17,263 bases of DNA from contig DATBDM010000289.1 in assembly GCA_036269915.1 (NCBI GenBank), positions 1 to 17,263 of the forward strand, in the 5' to 3' direction. Positions 6,989 through 13,348 of the stretch are shown here, in pieces (positions within the stretch are counted from its first letter, which is position 1; each line of letters starts with the position of its first letter). This DNA is from DATBDM01 sp036269915. Lineage in GTDB: Bacteria; Actinomycetota; Thermoleophilia; Solirubrobacterales; Solirubrobacteraceae. Both the position numbers and the translations under genes were made by a program. The notes below the pieces were generated by a model, which was not told the origin of the DNA, did not search any database, and saw only the letters and a program-made list of their open reading frames with translations.

Positions 6989-8064
6989 TCGATCCCGCCG
7001 CGTTCGCCCGCCTGCTGGCGGGCTACTGCCTCGAGGTCGAGCCGGGCCAGCAGGTCGTCGTCGCCTCGACCACGCTCGCCGCGCCGCTGCTGCTGGCCCT
7101 CCAGCGCGAGCTGCTCGAGCGCGACGCGTGGCCCCTGCTGCGCGTCGAGCTGCCCGGTCAGGCCGAGGGCTTCTGGGAGTCCGCCGGCGAGCGCCACCTC
7201 GACGCGGTCGCCCCCGCGATGCTGACCGAGGTCGAGGGCACCGACGCCTCGCTGCGCATCCAGGCGCCGGACAACACGCAGGCGCTGGCCGGCGTCGATC
7301 CGGCGCGCTCGGCCCGCGCCGCGCGCGCCGCCGCGCCGATGCGCGAGTCGATGCTCGCGCGGCGCTGGTGCCTGACGATCTGGCCGACGCCCGCTCTCGC
7401 CCAGCAGGCCGGCATGGGCACCGCCGCGTTCAGCGCCCTCGTCGAGCGCGCGCTATTCCTGGACCGCCCCGATCCGGTCGCCGCCTGGCGGGAGCTCCAC
7501 GACCATCAGGAGCGCATCGTCGAGCGCCTCTCGCGCGCGTCGGAGCTGCGCATCGAGGCCGAGGGGACCGACCTGCGCCTCCAGGTCGAGGGCCGCACGT
7601 GGATCAACTCCGACGGCAAGCGCAACATGCCCTCGGGCGAGGTCTTCACCGGGCCGCACGAGACCTCCGCGGAGGGCCGGATCCGATACACGATCCCGTC
7701 GAGCCCGCGCGGCACGCTGGTCTCGGGCATCGAGCTCGAGTTCCGCGCCGGCGAGGTCGTCTCGGCTCGCGCCGAGCGCGGCGACGACGTCCTGCAGTCG
7801 GCGCTCGAGACCGATCCGGGCGCGCGCCGGCTGGGCGAGATCGGCATCGGCACGAACTTCGGGCTCGACCGCGCCGTCGGCAACATCCTGCTCGACGAGA
7901 AGATCGGCGGGACGGTGCATCTCGCCGTCGGGCGCTCCTACCCCGAGACCGGCGGCCGCAACGAGTCGGCCGTCCATTGGGACATGATCTGCGACCTGCG
8001 CCGCGGCGGGCGGTTGACCGCCGACGGCGAGCCGGTCGTGCAGGACGGCCGGCTCGCCGTGTGA
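6985..8064 (+). CDS. M29-family aminopeptidase (aminopeptidase T/AmpS type)
   Basis: A 359-residue cytoplasmic metallo-aminopeptidase that would release N-terminal residues from peptides using two divalent metals. The M29 signatures are plain: NSDGKRNMPSGEVFTGP with Glu219, LGEIGIGTN with Glu295, VHLAVGRSYPETGG with His322 and Tyr329, and SAVHWDMICD with His341 and Asp343. These are the residue types expected as metal ligands and catalytic Tyr in the family. It is somewhat shorter than the roughly 400-residue members, mainly in the N-terminal half. The start is a GTG overlapping the previous stop as GTGA. Its end faces the sedolisin gene across 15 bases. Confidence 0.94.
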   Translation: MIDPAAFARLLAGYCLEVEPGQQVVVASTTLAAPLLLALQRELLERDAWPLLRVELPGQAEGFWESAGERHLDAVAPAMLTEVEGTDASLRIQAPDNTQALAGVDPARSARAARAAAPMRESMLARRWCLTIWPTPALAQQAGMGTAAFSALVERALFLDRPDPVAAWRELHDHQERIVERLSRASELRIEAEGTDLRLQVEGRTWINSDGKRNMPSGEVFTGPHETSAEGRIRYTIPSSPRGTLVSGIELEFRAGEVVSARAERGDDVLQSALETDPGARRLGEIGIGTNFGLDRAVGNILLDEKIGGTVHLAVGRSYPETGGRNESAVHWDMICDLRRGGRLTADGEPVVQDGRLAV

Positions 8065-8070
8065 GCGGTC

Positions 8071-8091
8071 GGGTTCCGGCTAGCGGAGCCC
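8071..8091. terminator. Possible bidirectional hairpin between convergent genes
   Basis: An 8-bp stem with one G-T wobble (8071-8078 with 8084-8091) closes a GCTAG loop. It sits in the 15-base gap after the aminopeptidase and reaches into the last codons of the sedolisin gene. It has no T-run, so its role in termination is uncertain. Confidence 0.35.
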
Positions 8092-10068
8092 CGCCAGGAA
8101 CGCCGCGCCGTTCGGGCTGCCGACGCCGGTGACGTCGTCGTAGCCCGGCCGGGTGAAGATGCTCGTCTTGAAGTCGAGCGACCGCAGCGTGGTGCTGATC
8201 CCGTCCGAGCCGTCCACGCCGTTGACGTAGTCGTTGCGGACGACGCCGCGCTTGGCCCCGTCCGGCTTGACGTCGCGGAACGTGGTGCTGCCCGCCTGGC
8301 CGTAGAACAGCGGGTTCGCGAACCCGTGACGGTGGCCTGCGGCCTGGTCGGCCAGGGCCATCATGCCCGCGAACAGCGGCGACGACAGCGACGTGCCGCC
8401 GATGCGGTACTCGCCGTAGCGCTTCTTGTTCGGGCCCGTCGGGAACGTCTGCGTCTGACCCACGAGCATGCCCGTGTTCGGATCGCCGACGGCCGAGACG
8501 TCCGGCACCGCACGGCCCGGCGTCGTGGACGTCGTGGCCCCGCGGTGGTCGGCGATGTCGGCCGGCACGACGCCGGCCTGATACGACGGCTGGTCGAAGG
8601 CCACCGAGGTGCCGCCGCCGCCGCCGTACAGGTAGTCGCCGGGGTACGGCGGCGCCCACGCGCTGCCCGCGAGGCTGCTCACGCCCGTGCTCCAGCCCGT
8701 CTCGAACTGGTAGTCGTTCGCGCGGCCGACGCCGAGCGACGTGCCGCCGACGGCGGTGACGAACGGGTCCGACGCCGGGTAGTCGACGGTGCGCGTGCCC
8801 GCGTTGGCGACCTCGTCCCCGTCGTCACCCGACGAGAAGTAGATGCCGACGCCCTGCACGGCCGCCTGCTTGAACGTGGCCTCCCACGCCGCGAGCAGGC
8901 TCGCCGGCTCGCTCTCGCCGACGCCGCCGTACGAGTTCGAGATGACCTGCGCCTGGCTGTTCTGCAGCAGGCGGTTGACCGCGTCGATGAGGTTCTCGTC
9001 GTTGCAGTCCAGCGCGCCCGCGAAGGCCTCCTTGGCGCCCGGCGCCATCGCGTGCACGGCCTCGACGTCGAGCGTCTCCTCGCCGTACCAGCCCTGCGGG
9101 TCGCAGCCCGACTTCTCGTGCTCGGAGACGTGCTCGAGGTTGTGCGTGTTGTACTGCGTGATCGCGACCGGGCCCTGGCCGTGGCGGGACGCGTAGGTGT
9201 TCGCGTCCTGCTGGATCGTCGGCGACGCGAAGGCGTCGACGATGCCGACGGTCTGGCCGCTGCCGTTGCTCGCCGAGGACGCGTCCGCGGCCGTGAGCCC
9301 GTACGCCCCCTGGAGCTGGCTCGGCGTGTAGCCGCACGTCGCGTACGGGGCCTTCTGGCCGTCATAGGCGTCCGGCAGGGTCGAGGCCGTCTTCTCGCCG
9401 TAGTAGCTCGAGCACGGCGGCGCGTTGACGAACGCCGGGCTCGGGTTGGCCTTCGGATCGGCGCTCGGCAGGTCGTGCGAGGCCGCGCGCGTGCTCTGCG
9501 GCTGCACGAGGGTGTCGGAGTCGTCGAGGCCGGCGACGCCGGCGACGGCGCTCGCGAGCGAGCCGGGCACCGACGGCGCCGCGTCGGGCGCGTCGAGCGT
9601 GCGGCCGGCGTGGCGGTAGGTGAGCTCCTGCACGCCGAAGGCCGACTCGATCCTCGCGACCGAGCCCGAGGCCTCGACCCAGCGGTTGCCCGCGGGTGCG
9701 GCGGCGGCGACGTCGAAGCCGGCGCCCTGCAGCCAGCTGCGTACGGCGTCGACGTCGGCGCTGGTGGGCGCGTAGCGCGCGTTGAACTGCGACGCGGTCA
9801 GGTAGGAGCCGTACTCGGCACTGCCCGGGTCGCTGACGGCCTTCACCTGGCGGTCGAGCGCGGCGCCGTTGCGCAGGCCGAGGTAGACCCAGAAGGTCTT
9901 CGTCTCGCTGCCCGACACGGAGCCGACGTGGTTCGAGGACCGGGCCCAGCTGGGCTTGGAGCCCGGCAGGGCGTGCTTGCCCGCGGCGGCCGCGGTGGCC
10001 GGTACGGCGCCGGCGAGGGCGCATGCCGCGATGGCGGCGCCCTTCAGGCGCAGAGATCGTGAGATCAA
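8080..10068 (-). CDS. Secreted sedolisin (S53, kumamolisin-like) serine protease precursor
   Basis: A 662-residue precursor of a serine-carboxyl endopeptidase. A signal peptide is clear (basic start, hydrophobic Ala-rich core, end near residue 29). Residues about 45-180 are the pro-kumamolisin activation domain (FWVYLGLRNG, YGSYLTASQFNARYAPT). The catalytic domain begins near 255. The triad is visible: Glu330 and Asp334 (GEETLDVE), the oxyanion Asp415 (FSSGDDG) and Ser560 (GGTSLSSPLFAG). The C-terminal DVTGVGSPNG (645-654) fits the family's calcium site. Four Cys (219, 245, 322, 355) in the exported part could form two disulfides. The start is TTG, chosen because a strong AGGGGAGG ribosome site lies 5 bases before it and the signal peptide follows at once. 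The gene stands alone and is divergent from the FHA gene. Family members usually act at acid pH; that is not shown here. Confidence 0.96.
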   Translation of the reverse strand: MISRSLRLKGAAIAACALAGAVPATAAAAGKHALPGSKPSWARSSNHVGSVSGSETKTFWVYLGLRNGAALDRQVKAVSDPGSAEYGSYLTASQFNARYAPTSADVDAVRSWLQGAGFDVAAAAPAGNRWVEASGSVARIESAFGVQELTYRHAGRTLDAPDAAPSVPGSLASAVAGVAGLDDSDTLVQPQSTRAASHDLPSADPKANPSPAFVNAPPCSSYYGEKTASTLPDAYDGQKAPYATCGYTPSQLQGAYGLTAADASSASNGSGQTVGIVDAFASPTIQQDANTYASRHGQGPVAITQYNTHNLEHVSEHEKSGCDPQGWYGEETLDVEAVHAMAPGAKEAFAGALDCNDENLIDAVNRLLQNSQAQVISNSYGGVGESEPASLLAAWEATFKQAAVQGVGIYFSSGDDGDEVANAGTRTVDYPASDPFVTAVGGTSLGVGRANDYQFETGWSTGVSSLAGSAWAPPYPGDYLYGGGGGTSVAFDQPSYQAGVVPADIADHRGATTSTTPGRAVPDVSAVGDPNTGMLVGQTQTFPTGPNKKRYGEYRIGGTSLSSPLFAGMMALADQAAGHRHGFANPLFYGQAGSTTFRDVKPDGAKRGVVRNDYVNGVDGSDGISTTLRSLDFKTSIFTRPGYDDVTGVGSPNGAAFLAGLR

Positions 10069-10073
10069 GTGAT

Positions 10074-10081
10074 CCTCCCCT
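10074..10081 (-). promoter_or_regulatory. Strong ribosome binding site for the sedolisin TTG
   Basis: The minus strand reads AGGGGAGG, 5 bases before the TTG at 10068. It is among the best ribosome sites in the window and decides the unusual start codon. Most neighbours have no such site, so this message must have a 5' leader. Confidence 0.7.
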
Positions 10082-10092
10082 GGATCGGTGCG

Positions 10093-10110
10093 TTCGCTTT
10101 CCCCTGCGAA
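10093..10110. promoter_or_regulatory. Possible operator dyad upstream of the sedolisin gene
   Basis: TTCGC and GCGAA are separated by 8 bases, giving an 18-base dyad about 25 bases before the TTG, within the 148-bp divergent spacer (10069-10216). It may bind a regulator of the protease gene, but a 5-bp arm can occur by chance. A minus-strand TATCAG near 10130 is the only weak -10 candidate I see for the protease. Confidence 0.25.
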
Positions 10111-10188
10111 TTGCGGCCGCGGAGTTCACTGATACGCGCATGAGACGACGGTGAGATGTGGCGCGCCTGACCTCTTTGTGGTCCCGAT

Positions 10189-10194
10189 TAGGTT
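10189..10194 (+). promoter_or_regulatory. -10-like TAGGTT for the FHA gene
   Basis: A TANNNT hexamer is 22 bases before the ATG at 10217, leaving room for a short leader with the weak purine-rich stretch ACGGGGAAC just before the start. A TTTGTG about 10 bases upstream is too close for a normal -35. Confidence 0.35.
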
Positions 10195-10216
10195 GCGCTG
10201 AGGCACGACGGGGAAC

Positions 10217-10660
10217 ATGGCGCCCGTGACCACCGCCTCCCCACACGAGACCTCTCCGGCCGTCGTGGCCGGCGAGCGGACCGGCGTGCTGCCGCGGCTC
10301 GGCGTGCGTGAGCGCGCCCGTGCCATCGGCCGCTTTCCGAAGCCCACGCCGGGGCGCCATCTGGCCGTCGAGGACGGCGACGACGTGGTGCTCGTCGCCC
10401 TCGACCGCGCGGTGCTGCACCTCGGTCGCAGCCCGTCGGCGGACATCGTGCTCGACCACGTGACGGTGTCCCGCCGCCATGCGGTGCTGTCGGAGGAGAA
10501 CGGGCACACCGTCCTGCTCGACGACCGCTCGCGCAACGGCGTGCTCGTCAACGGCGAGCGGGTCGGCCGCGCGGTCCTGCGCAACGGCGACGTCATCCAC
10601 CTCGGCGAAGTGACCATGCGCTACGTCGAGGTCACCGAGGACGCGCCTCCCGCGAGCTGA
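10217..10660 (+). CDS. FHA-domain protein
   Basis: A 147-residue cytoplasmic protein ending in a forkhead-associated domain, which binds phosphothreonine on partner proteins. The signature is complete: LGRSPSADIVL with Arg71 and Ser72, VSRRHAVL with Ser85 and His88, DRSRNGVLVNG with Asn107-Gly108 and Asn112, and LRNGDVIHLG at the end. The first 45 residues are Pro/Arg-rich, with no catalytic or membrane domain, so it is an adaptor rather than an enzyme. A kinase partner is expected from biology of the family but none is in the window; the UbiB-like gene further on is not a known Thr kinase for FHA. The next gene begins 36 bases later, with a palindrome between. Confidence 0.93.
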   Translation: MAPVTTASPHETSPAVVAGERTGVLPRLGVRERARAIGRFPKPTPGRHLAVEDGDDVVLVALDRAVLHLGRSPSADIVLDHVTVSRRHAVLSEENGHTVLLDDRSRNGVLVNGERVGRAVLRNGDVIHLGEVTMRYVEVTEDAPPAS

Positions 10661-10667
10661 ATCTCAC

Positions 10668-10683
10668 GCCGGGGCGCCCCGGC
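10668..10683. promoter_or_regulatory. Perfect 16-bp palindrome between the FHA and ogt genes
   Basis: GCCGGGGCGCCCCGGC is a perfect palindrome starting 8 bases after the FHA stop and ending 13 bases before the ogt ATG. It may be the hairpin that ends FHA transcription (no T-run follows) or an operator placed in the promoter region of ogt. The two readings cannot be separated from sequence. Confidence 0.4.
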
Positions 10684-10696
10684 CCGTCCTAGGGGC

Positions 10697-11317
10697 ATGA
10701 TGGATACGACCATGCCCTCCGAGGACGAGCTGGGCGCCCTGCTGCGCGACGCGGCCGCGCGGCTCGGCGCGGGCGCGCCGTCGCTCGCCGCCGCCGCCGA
10801 CGCGGCCGGGCTGCTCGACGTCGCCTACGCCGGGGTCGACAGCCCCGTCGGCCGGCTGCTGCTCGCGGCGACGCCGGCCGGCGTCGTCCGGGTCGCCTTC
10901 GCCCGCGAGGGCGACGACGCCGTGCTGGAGGAGCTCGCGCAGCGCATCTCGCCGCGCGTGCTCGAGGCGCCGGCCCGGCTCGACGTCGCGCGCCGCCAGC
11001 TCGACGAGTACTTCGACGGCGGGCGCACCGCCTTCGAGCTGCCGCTCGACTGGCGCCTGTCGCGCGGCTTCCGCGCCCGCGTGCTCCACGCGATCGCCTC
11101 GATCCCCTATGGCAGCACCGGCACCTACCGCAGCGTCGCCACCGCCGCCGGGACGCCGAACGCCGTCCGCGCGGCCGGCACCGCCTGCGCCACGAATCCG
11201 ATCCCGATCATCGTCCCGTGCCATCGCGTGGTGCGCTCGGACGGGACGATGGGCCGCTACGGCGGCGGCGAGGCGGCGAAGCGGTCGCTGCTCGAGCACG
11301 AGCACGCGCTGCCATGA
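10697..11317 (+). CDS. ogt: Methylated-DNA--protein-cysteine methyltransferase (Ogt/MGMT type)
   Basis: A 206-residue suicide repair protein that moves the alkyl group from O6-alkylguanine to its own Cys. The active site is IIVPCHRVV with Cys175. Other family segments are SPVGRLLLA (49-57), FRARVLHAIASIPYGSTGTY (125-144, start of the DNA-binding helices), and MGRYGGGEAAKRSLLEHE at the end. The Ogt domain starts near residue 40; before it is an unusual helical, acidic and Ala-rich extension (DELGALLRDAAARLG, SLAAAADAAG). No Ada-type zinc domain or AraC domain is present. Possible starts are ATG at 10697, 10700 or 10712; all keep the extension. Its TGA overlaps the ATG of the sigma factor gene as ATGA, so the two are co-translated. 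Confidence 0.95.
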   Translation: MMDTTMPSEDELGALLRDAAARLGAGAPSLAAAADAAGLLDVAYAGVDSPVGRLLLAATPAGVVRVAFAREGDDAVLEELAQRISPRVLEAPARLDVARRQLDEYFDGGRTAFELPLDWRLSRGFRARVLHAIASIPYGSTGTYRSVATAAGTPNAVRAAGTACATNPIPIIVPCHRVVRSDGTMGRYGGGEAAKRSLLEHEHALP

Positions 11318-11808
11318 GGCTGGCTCCGTTCCAGGAGGTCGTCGAGCGCCACGGCCGCGACGTGATGCGGCTGTGCATCGCCGTGGCCGGCCCCGGCGCC
11401 GCCGACGACTGCTACCAGGAGACGATGCTCGCGGCGCTCGCCGCCTACCCGCGGCTGCGCGACCCCTCCGTCACGCGGTCGTGGCTGCTGACGATCGCCT
11501 CGCGCAAGGCCATCGACGGCTTCCGGTCGAGCGCCCGCACGGTCCCGGTGGCCGAGCCCGACGCCGGCGCGACCGAGGATGCCGAGCCGCGCGACACGGA
11601 GCTCTGGGCCCGGGTGCGCTCACTCCCGCCCAAGCAGCGCGTCGCGGTCGCGTACCGGTTCGTGCTCGATCTCGCCTACCGGGAGATCGGCGAGGCGATG
11701 GGGACGAGCGAGGAGGCCGCCCGGCGCAACGTCCACGAGGGCCTGAAGCGACTGCGGGAGGATTCGACCTCACCGCCAAACCCCGCGCTCATCGTCCGGG
11801 CCCGTTGA
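11314..11808 (+). CDS. ECF-type RNA polymerase sigma factor
   Basis: A 164-residue sigma-70 family protein with only regions 2 and 4. Region 2 is at about 5-75 (FQEVVERHGRDVMRLC, DDCYQETMLAAL, SWLLTIASRKAIDGFR) and is the -10 binding and core-binding part. Region 4 is at about 96-152 (LWARVRSLPPKQRVAVAYRFVLDLAYREIGEAMGTSEEAARRNVHEGLKRLRE, quoted here in outline: residues 98-148) with a helix-turn-helix for the -35. No anti-sigma gene follows. The start ATG overlaps the ogt stop by four bases, and the next gene, pyk, has its own likely promoter. The tight pairing suggests the sigma factor and Ogt serve one response, perhaps to alkylation damage; this is inferred. Confidence 0.93.
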   Translation: MRLAPFQEVVERHGRDVMRLCIAVAGPGAADDCYQETMLAALAAYPRLRDPSVTRSWLLTIASRKAIDGFRSSARTVPVAEPDAGATEDAEPRDTELWARVRSLPPKQRVAVAYRFVLDLAYREIGEAMGTSEEAARRNVHEGLKRLREDSTSPPNPALIVRAR

Positions 11809-11824
11809 GCGGCCCGTCGCGGTG

Positions 11825-11830
11825 TACCGT
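11825..11830 (+). promoter_or_regulatory. -10-like TACCGT for pyk
   Basis: A TANNNT hexamer is 11 bases before the pyk ATG. A TTGAGC sits 14 bases further upstream, shorter than a normal spacer, so the -35 is doubtful. A leaderless or nearly leaderless message is predicted. Confidence 0.45.
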
Positions 11831-11841
11831 GGCGGGCCACC

Positions 11842-13254
11842 ATGCAGCGCCGTACGAAGATCGTCGCCACCATCGGCCCCGCCTCCCGCGACCCGGAGGT
11901 CCTCGTCCGCATGACCGCGGCCGGCATGGACGTCGCGCGGCTGAACTTCTCCCACGGCTCCGCGGAGGAGCATGCCGAGGTCGCCGAGCGCGTGCGCGAC
12001 GCCGCCAACCGCGCCGGGCGTCAGGTCGCGGTCCTGCAGGACCTGCCCGGCCCGAAGCTGCGCATCGGCCCGCTGCGCGACGGCATCGCCGAGCTCAAGC
12101 CGGGCGAGGGGCTGACCTTCGTCTGCGGCGCCGACGGCTTCGACGGCGACGCGACCCGCATGTCGATCACCTGGGCGGGGCTCGCGGAGTCCGTGGAGCG
12201 CGGCGAGGTGCTCTACCTCGCCGACGGCGCGGTGCGCCTGCGCGTGACGGCGACGCGGCCCGGCGACGGCGAGATCGACGCCGAGGTCGAGGTCGGCGGC
12301 TCGGTCGCCTCGCGGCAGGGCCTCAACATCCCCGGCGAGGCGGCGTCGCTGCCGGCCGTGCCCGAGGAGGACCTCCGCCATCTACAGACCGGCGAGAAGA
12401 TCGGCGTCGACCTCGTCGCCGTGTCGTTCGTGCGACGCGCCGAGGACATCTCGTTCCTGCGCAAGCACACGCGGCTGCCGCTGATCGCCAAGATCGAGAA
12501 GCCGCAGGCGGTCCAGCGCATGGAGGAGATCGTGCGCGCCTCGGACTGCGTGATGGTCGCGCGCGGCGACCTCGGCATCGAGCTGCCGATCGAGGAGGTC
12601 CCGATCGTGCAGAAGCGCGTCATCGCGCTGTCGGGCGCGCTCGCGCGGCCCTGCATCACCGCGACGCAGATGCTCGACTCGATGGTCGTCTCCTCACGTC
12701 CGACGCGCGCCGAGGTGGCCGACGTCGCCAACGCGATCCTCGACGGCACCGACGCGGTGATGCTCTCCCAGGAGAGCGCCGTCGGCCAGCATCCGATCGG
12801 AGCCATCGAGATGATGGCCGCGATCGCCGACAAGACCGAGTACACGGCGCCCTACCGCGAGTGGCTCGAGCACCGCGTGCGCCGCGACCGCCGCGACCCC
12901 GCCTACACGCTCGCCTACACGGCCTGCCGCGCGGCCCAGGAGCTCGGGCTGGCCGCGATCGTCTGCCCGACGCTGTCCGGCCGCTCCGCGCGGCTGGTGA
13001 GCGCGCACCGGCCGACGGTCCCGATCCTCGCCCTCTCCCCCGGCCGCGAGACCGTGCGCCGCTGCGGGCTGATGTGGGGCGTCCAGGCCGCCTCGATCCC
13101 CCGCATCGAGGTCACCGAGGAGCTGATCGCGGCCTCCGTCGCGCGCGTGCTCGAGCTCGGCTGGGTCAAGCCCGGCGACCGCGTCGCCGTCACCGCCGGC
13201 CTGCCGTCCGGCCGGCCGGGCACGACGAGTCTGCTGCAGATCCAAGAGGTCTAG
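11842..13254 (+). CDS. pyk: Pyruvate kinase
   Basis: A 470-residue glycolytic enzyme that makes pyruvate and ATP from phosphoenolpyruvate and ADP in the cytoplasm. Signatures run the whole length: RRTKIVATIGPAS (3-15), RLNFSHGS (33-40), DLPGPKLRIG (67-76), LIAKIEKPQAV with catalytic Lys217 and Glu219, VARGDLGIELP (239-249) with metal-binding Glu/Asp, ATQMLDSM (274-281), and PTRAEVADVANAILDGTDAVMLSQESA (287-313, quoted as positions with key residues PTRAEV and DGTDA). The C-terminal allosteric domain is present, ending in the usual Gly-Thr-Thr-Ser strand. Length is normal. It follows the sigma gene by 33 bases and has its own -10-like hexamer. Its end faces the UbiB-like gene. Confidence 0.97.
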   Translation: MQRRTKIVATIGPASRDPEVLVRMTAAGMDVARLNFSHGSAEEHAEVAERVRDAANRAGRQVAVLQDLPGPKLRIGPLRDGIAELKPGEGLTFVCGADGFDGDATRMSITWAGLAESVERGEVLYLADGAVRLRVTATRPGDGEIDAEVEVGGSVASRQGLNIPGEAASLPAVPEEDLRHLQTGEKIGVDLVAVSFVRRAEDISFLRKHTRLPLIAKIEKPQAVQRMEEIVRASDCVMVARGDLGIELPIEEVPIVQKRVIALSGALARPCITATQMLDSMVVSSRPTRAEVADVANAILDGTDAVMLSQESAVGQHPIGAIEMMAAIADKTEYTAPYREWLEHRVRRDRRDPAYTLAYTACRAAQELGLAAIVCPTLSGRSARLVSAHRPTVPILALSPGRETVRRCGLMWGVQAASIPRIEVTEELIAASVARVLELGWVKPGDRVAVTAGLPSGRPGTTSLLQIQEV

Positions 13255-13348
13255 GTAACGTCGCCGAAGGCGCCGAGCGGAGCCTGCGGAGCGGAGGCGC
13301 CTGGCAGGCGAGACCAGTCCCGCGACCGTGCGCCGCCGCGTCGCTCGG
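13255..13348. other. Convergent spacer with GCGGAG repeats and GGCGCC arms
   Basis: Between the pyk and UbiB-like stop codons lie 94 bases. GCGGAG occurs three times (13277-13282, 13286-13291, 13291-13296), and GGCGCC occurs at 13269-13274 and 13296-13301, which could pair as a 6-bp stem around a 21-base loop. A weaker imperfect dyad follows near 13308-13323. No T-run is present. It may serve as a shared transcription end. Confidence 0.3.

Noticed and set aside
8326..10062. A 578-codon plus-strand open frame opposite the sedolisin gene
   Set aside because: The minus strand carries a complete protease with signal peptide and catalytic residues; the opposite frame is an Arg/Val/Ala-rich shadow with no recognisable domain.
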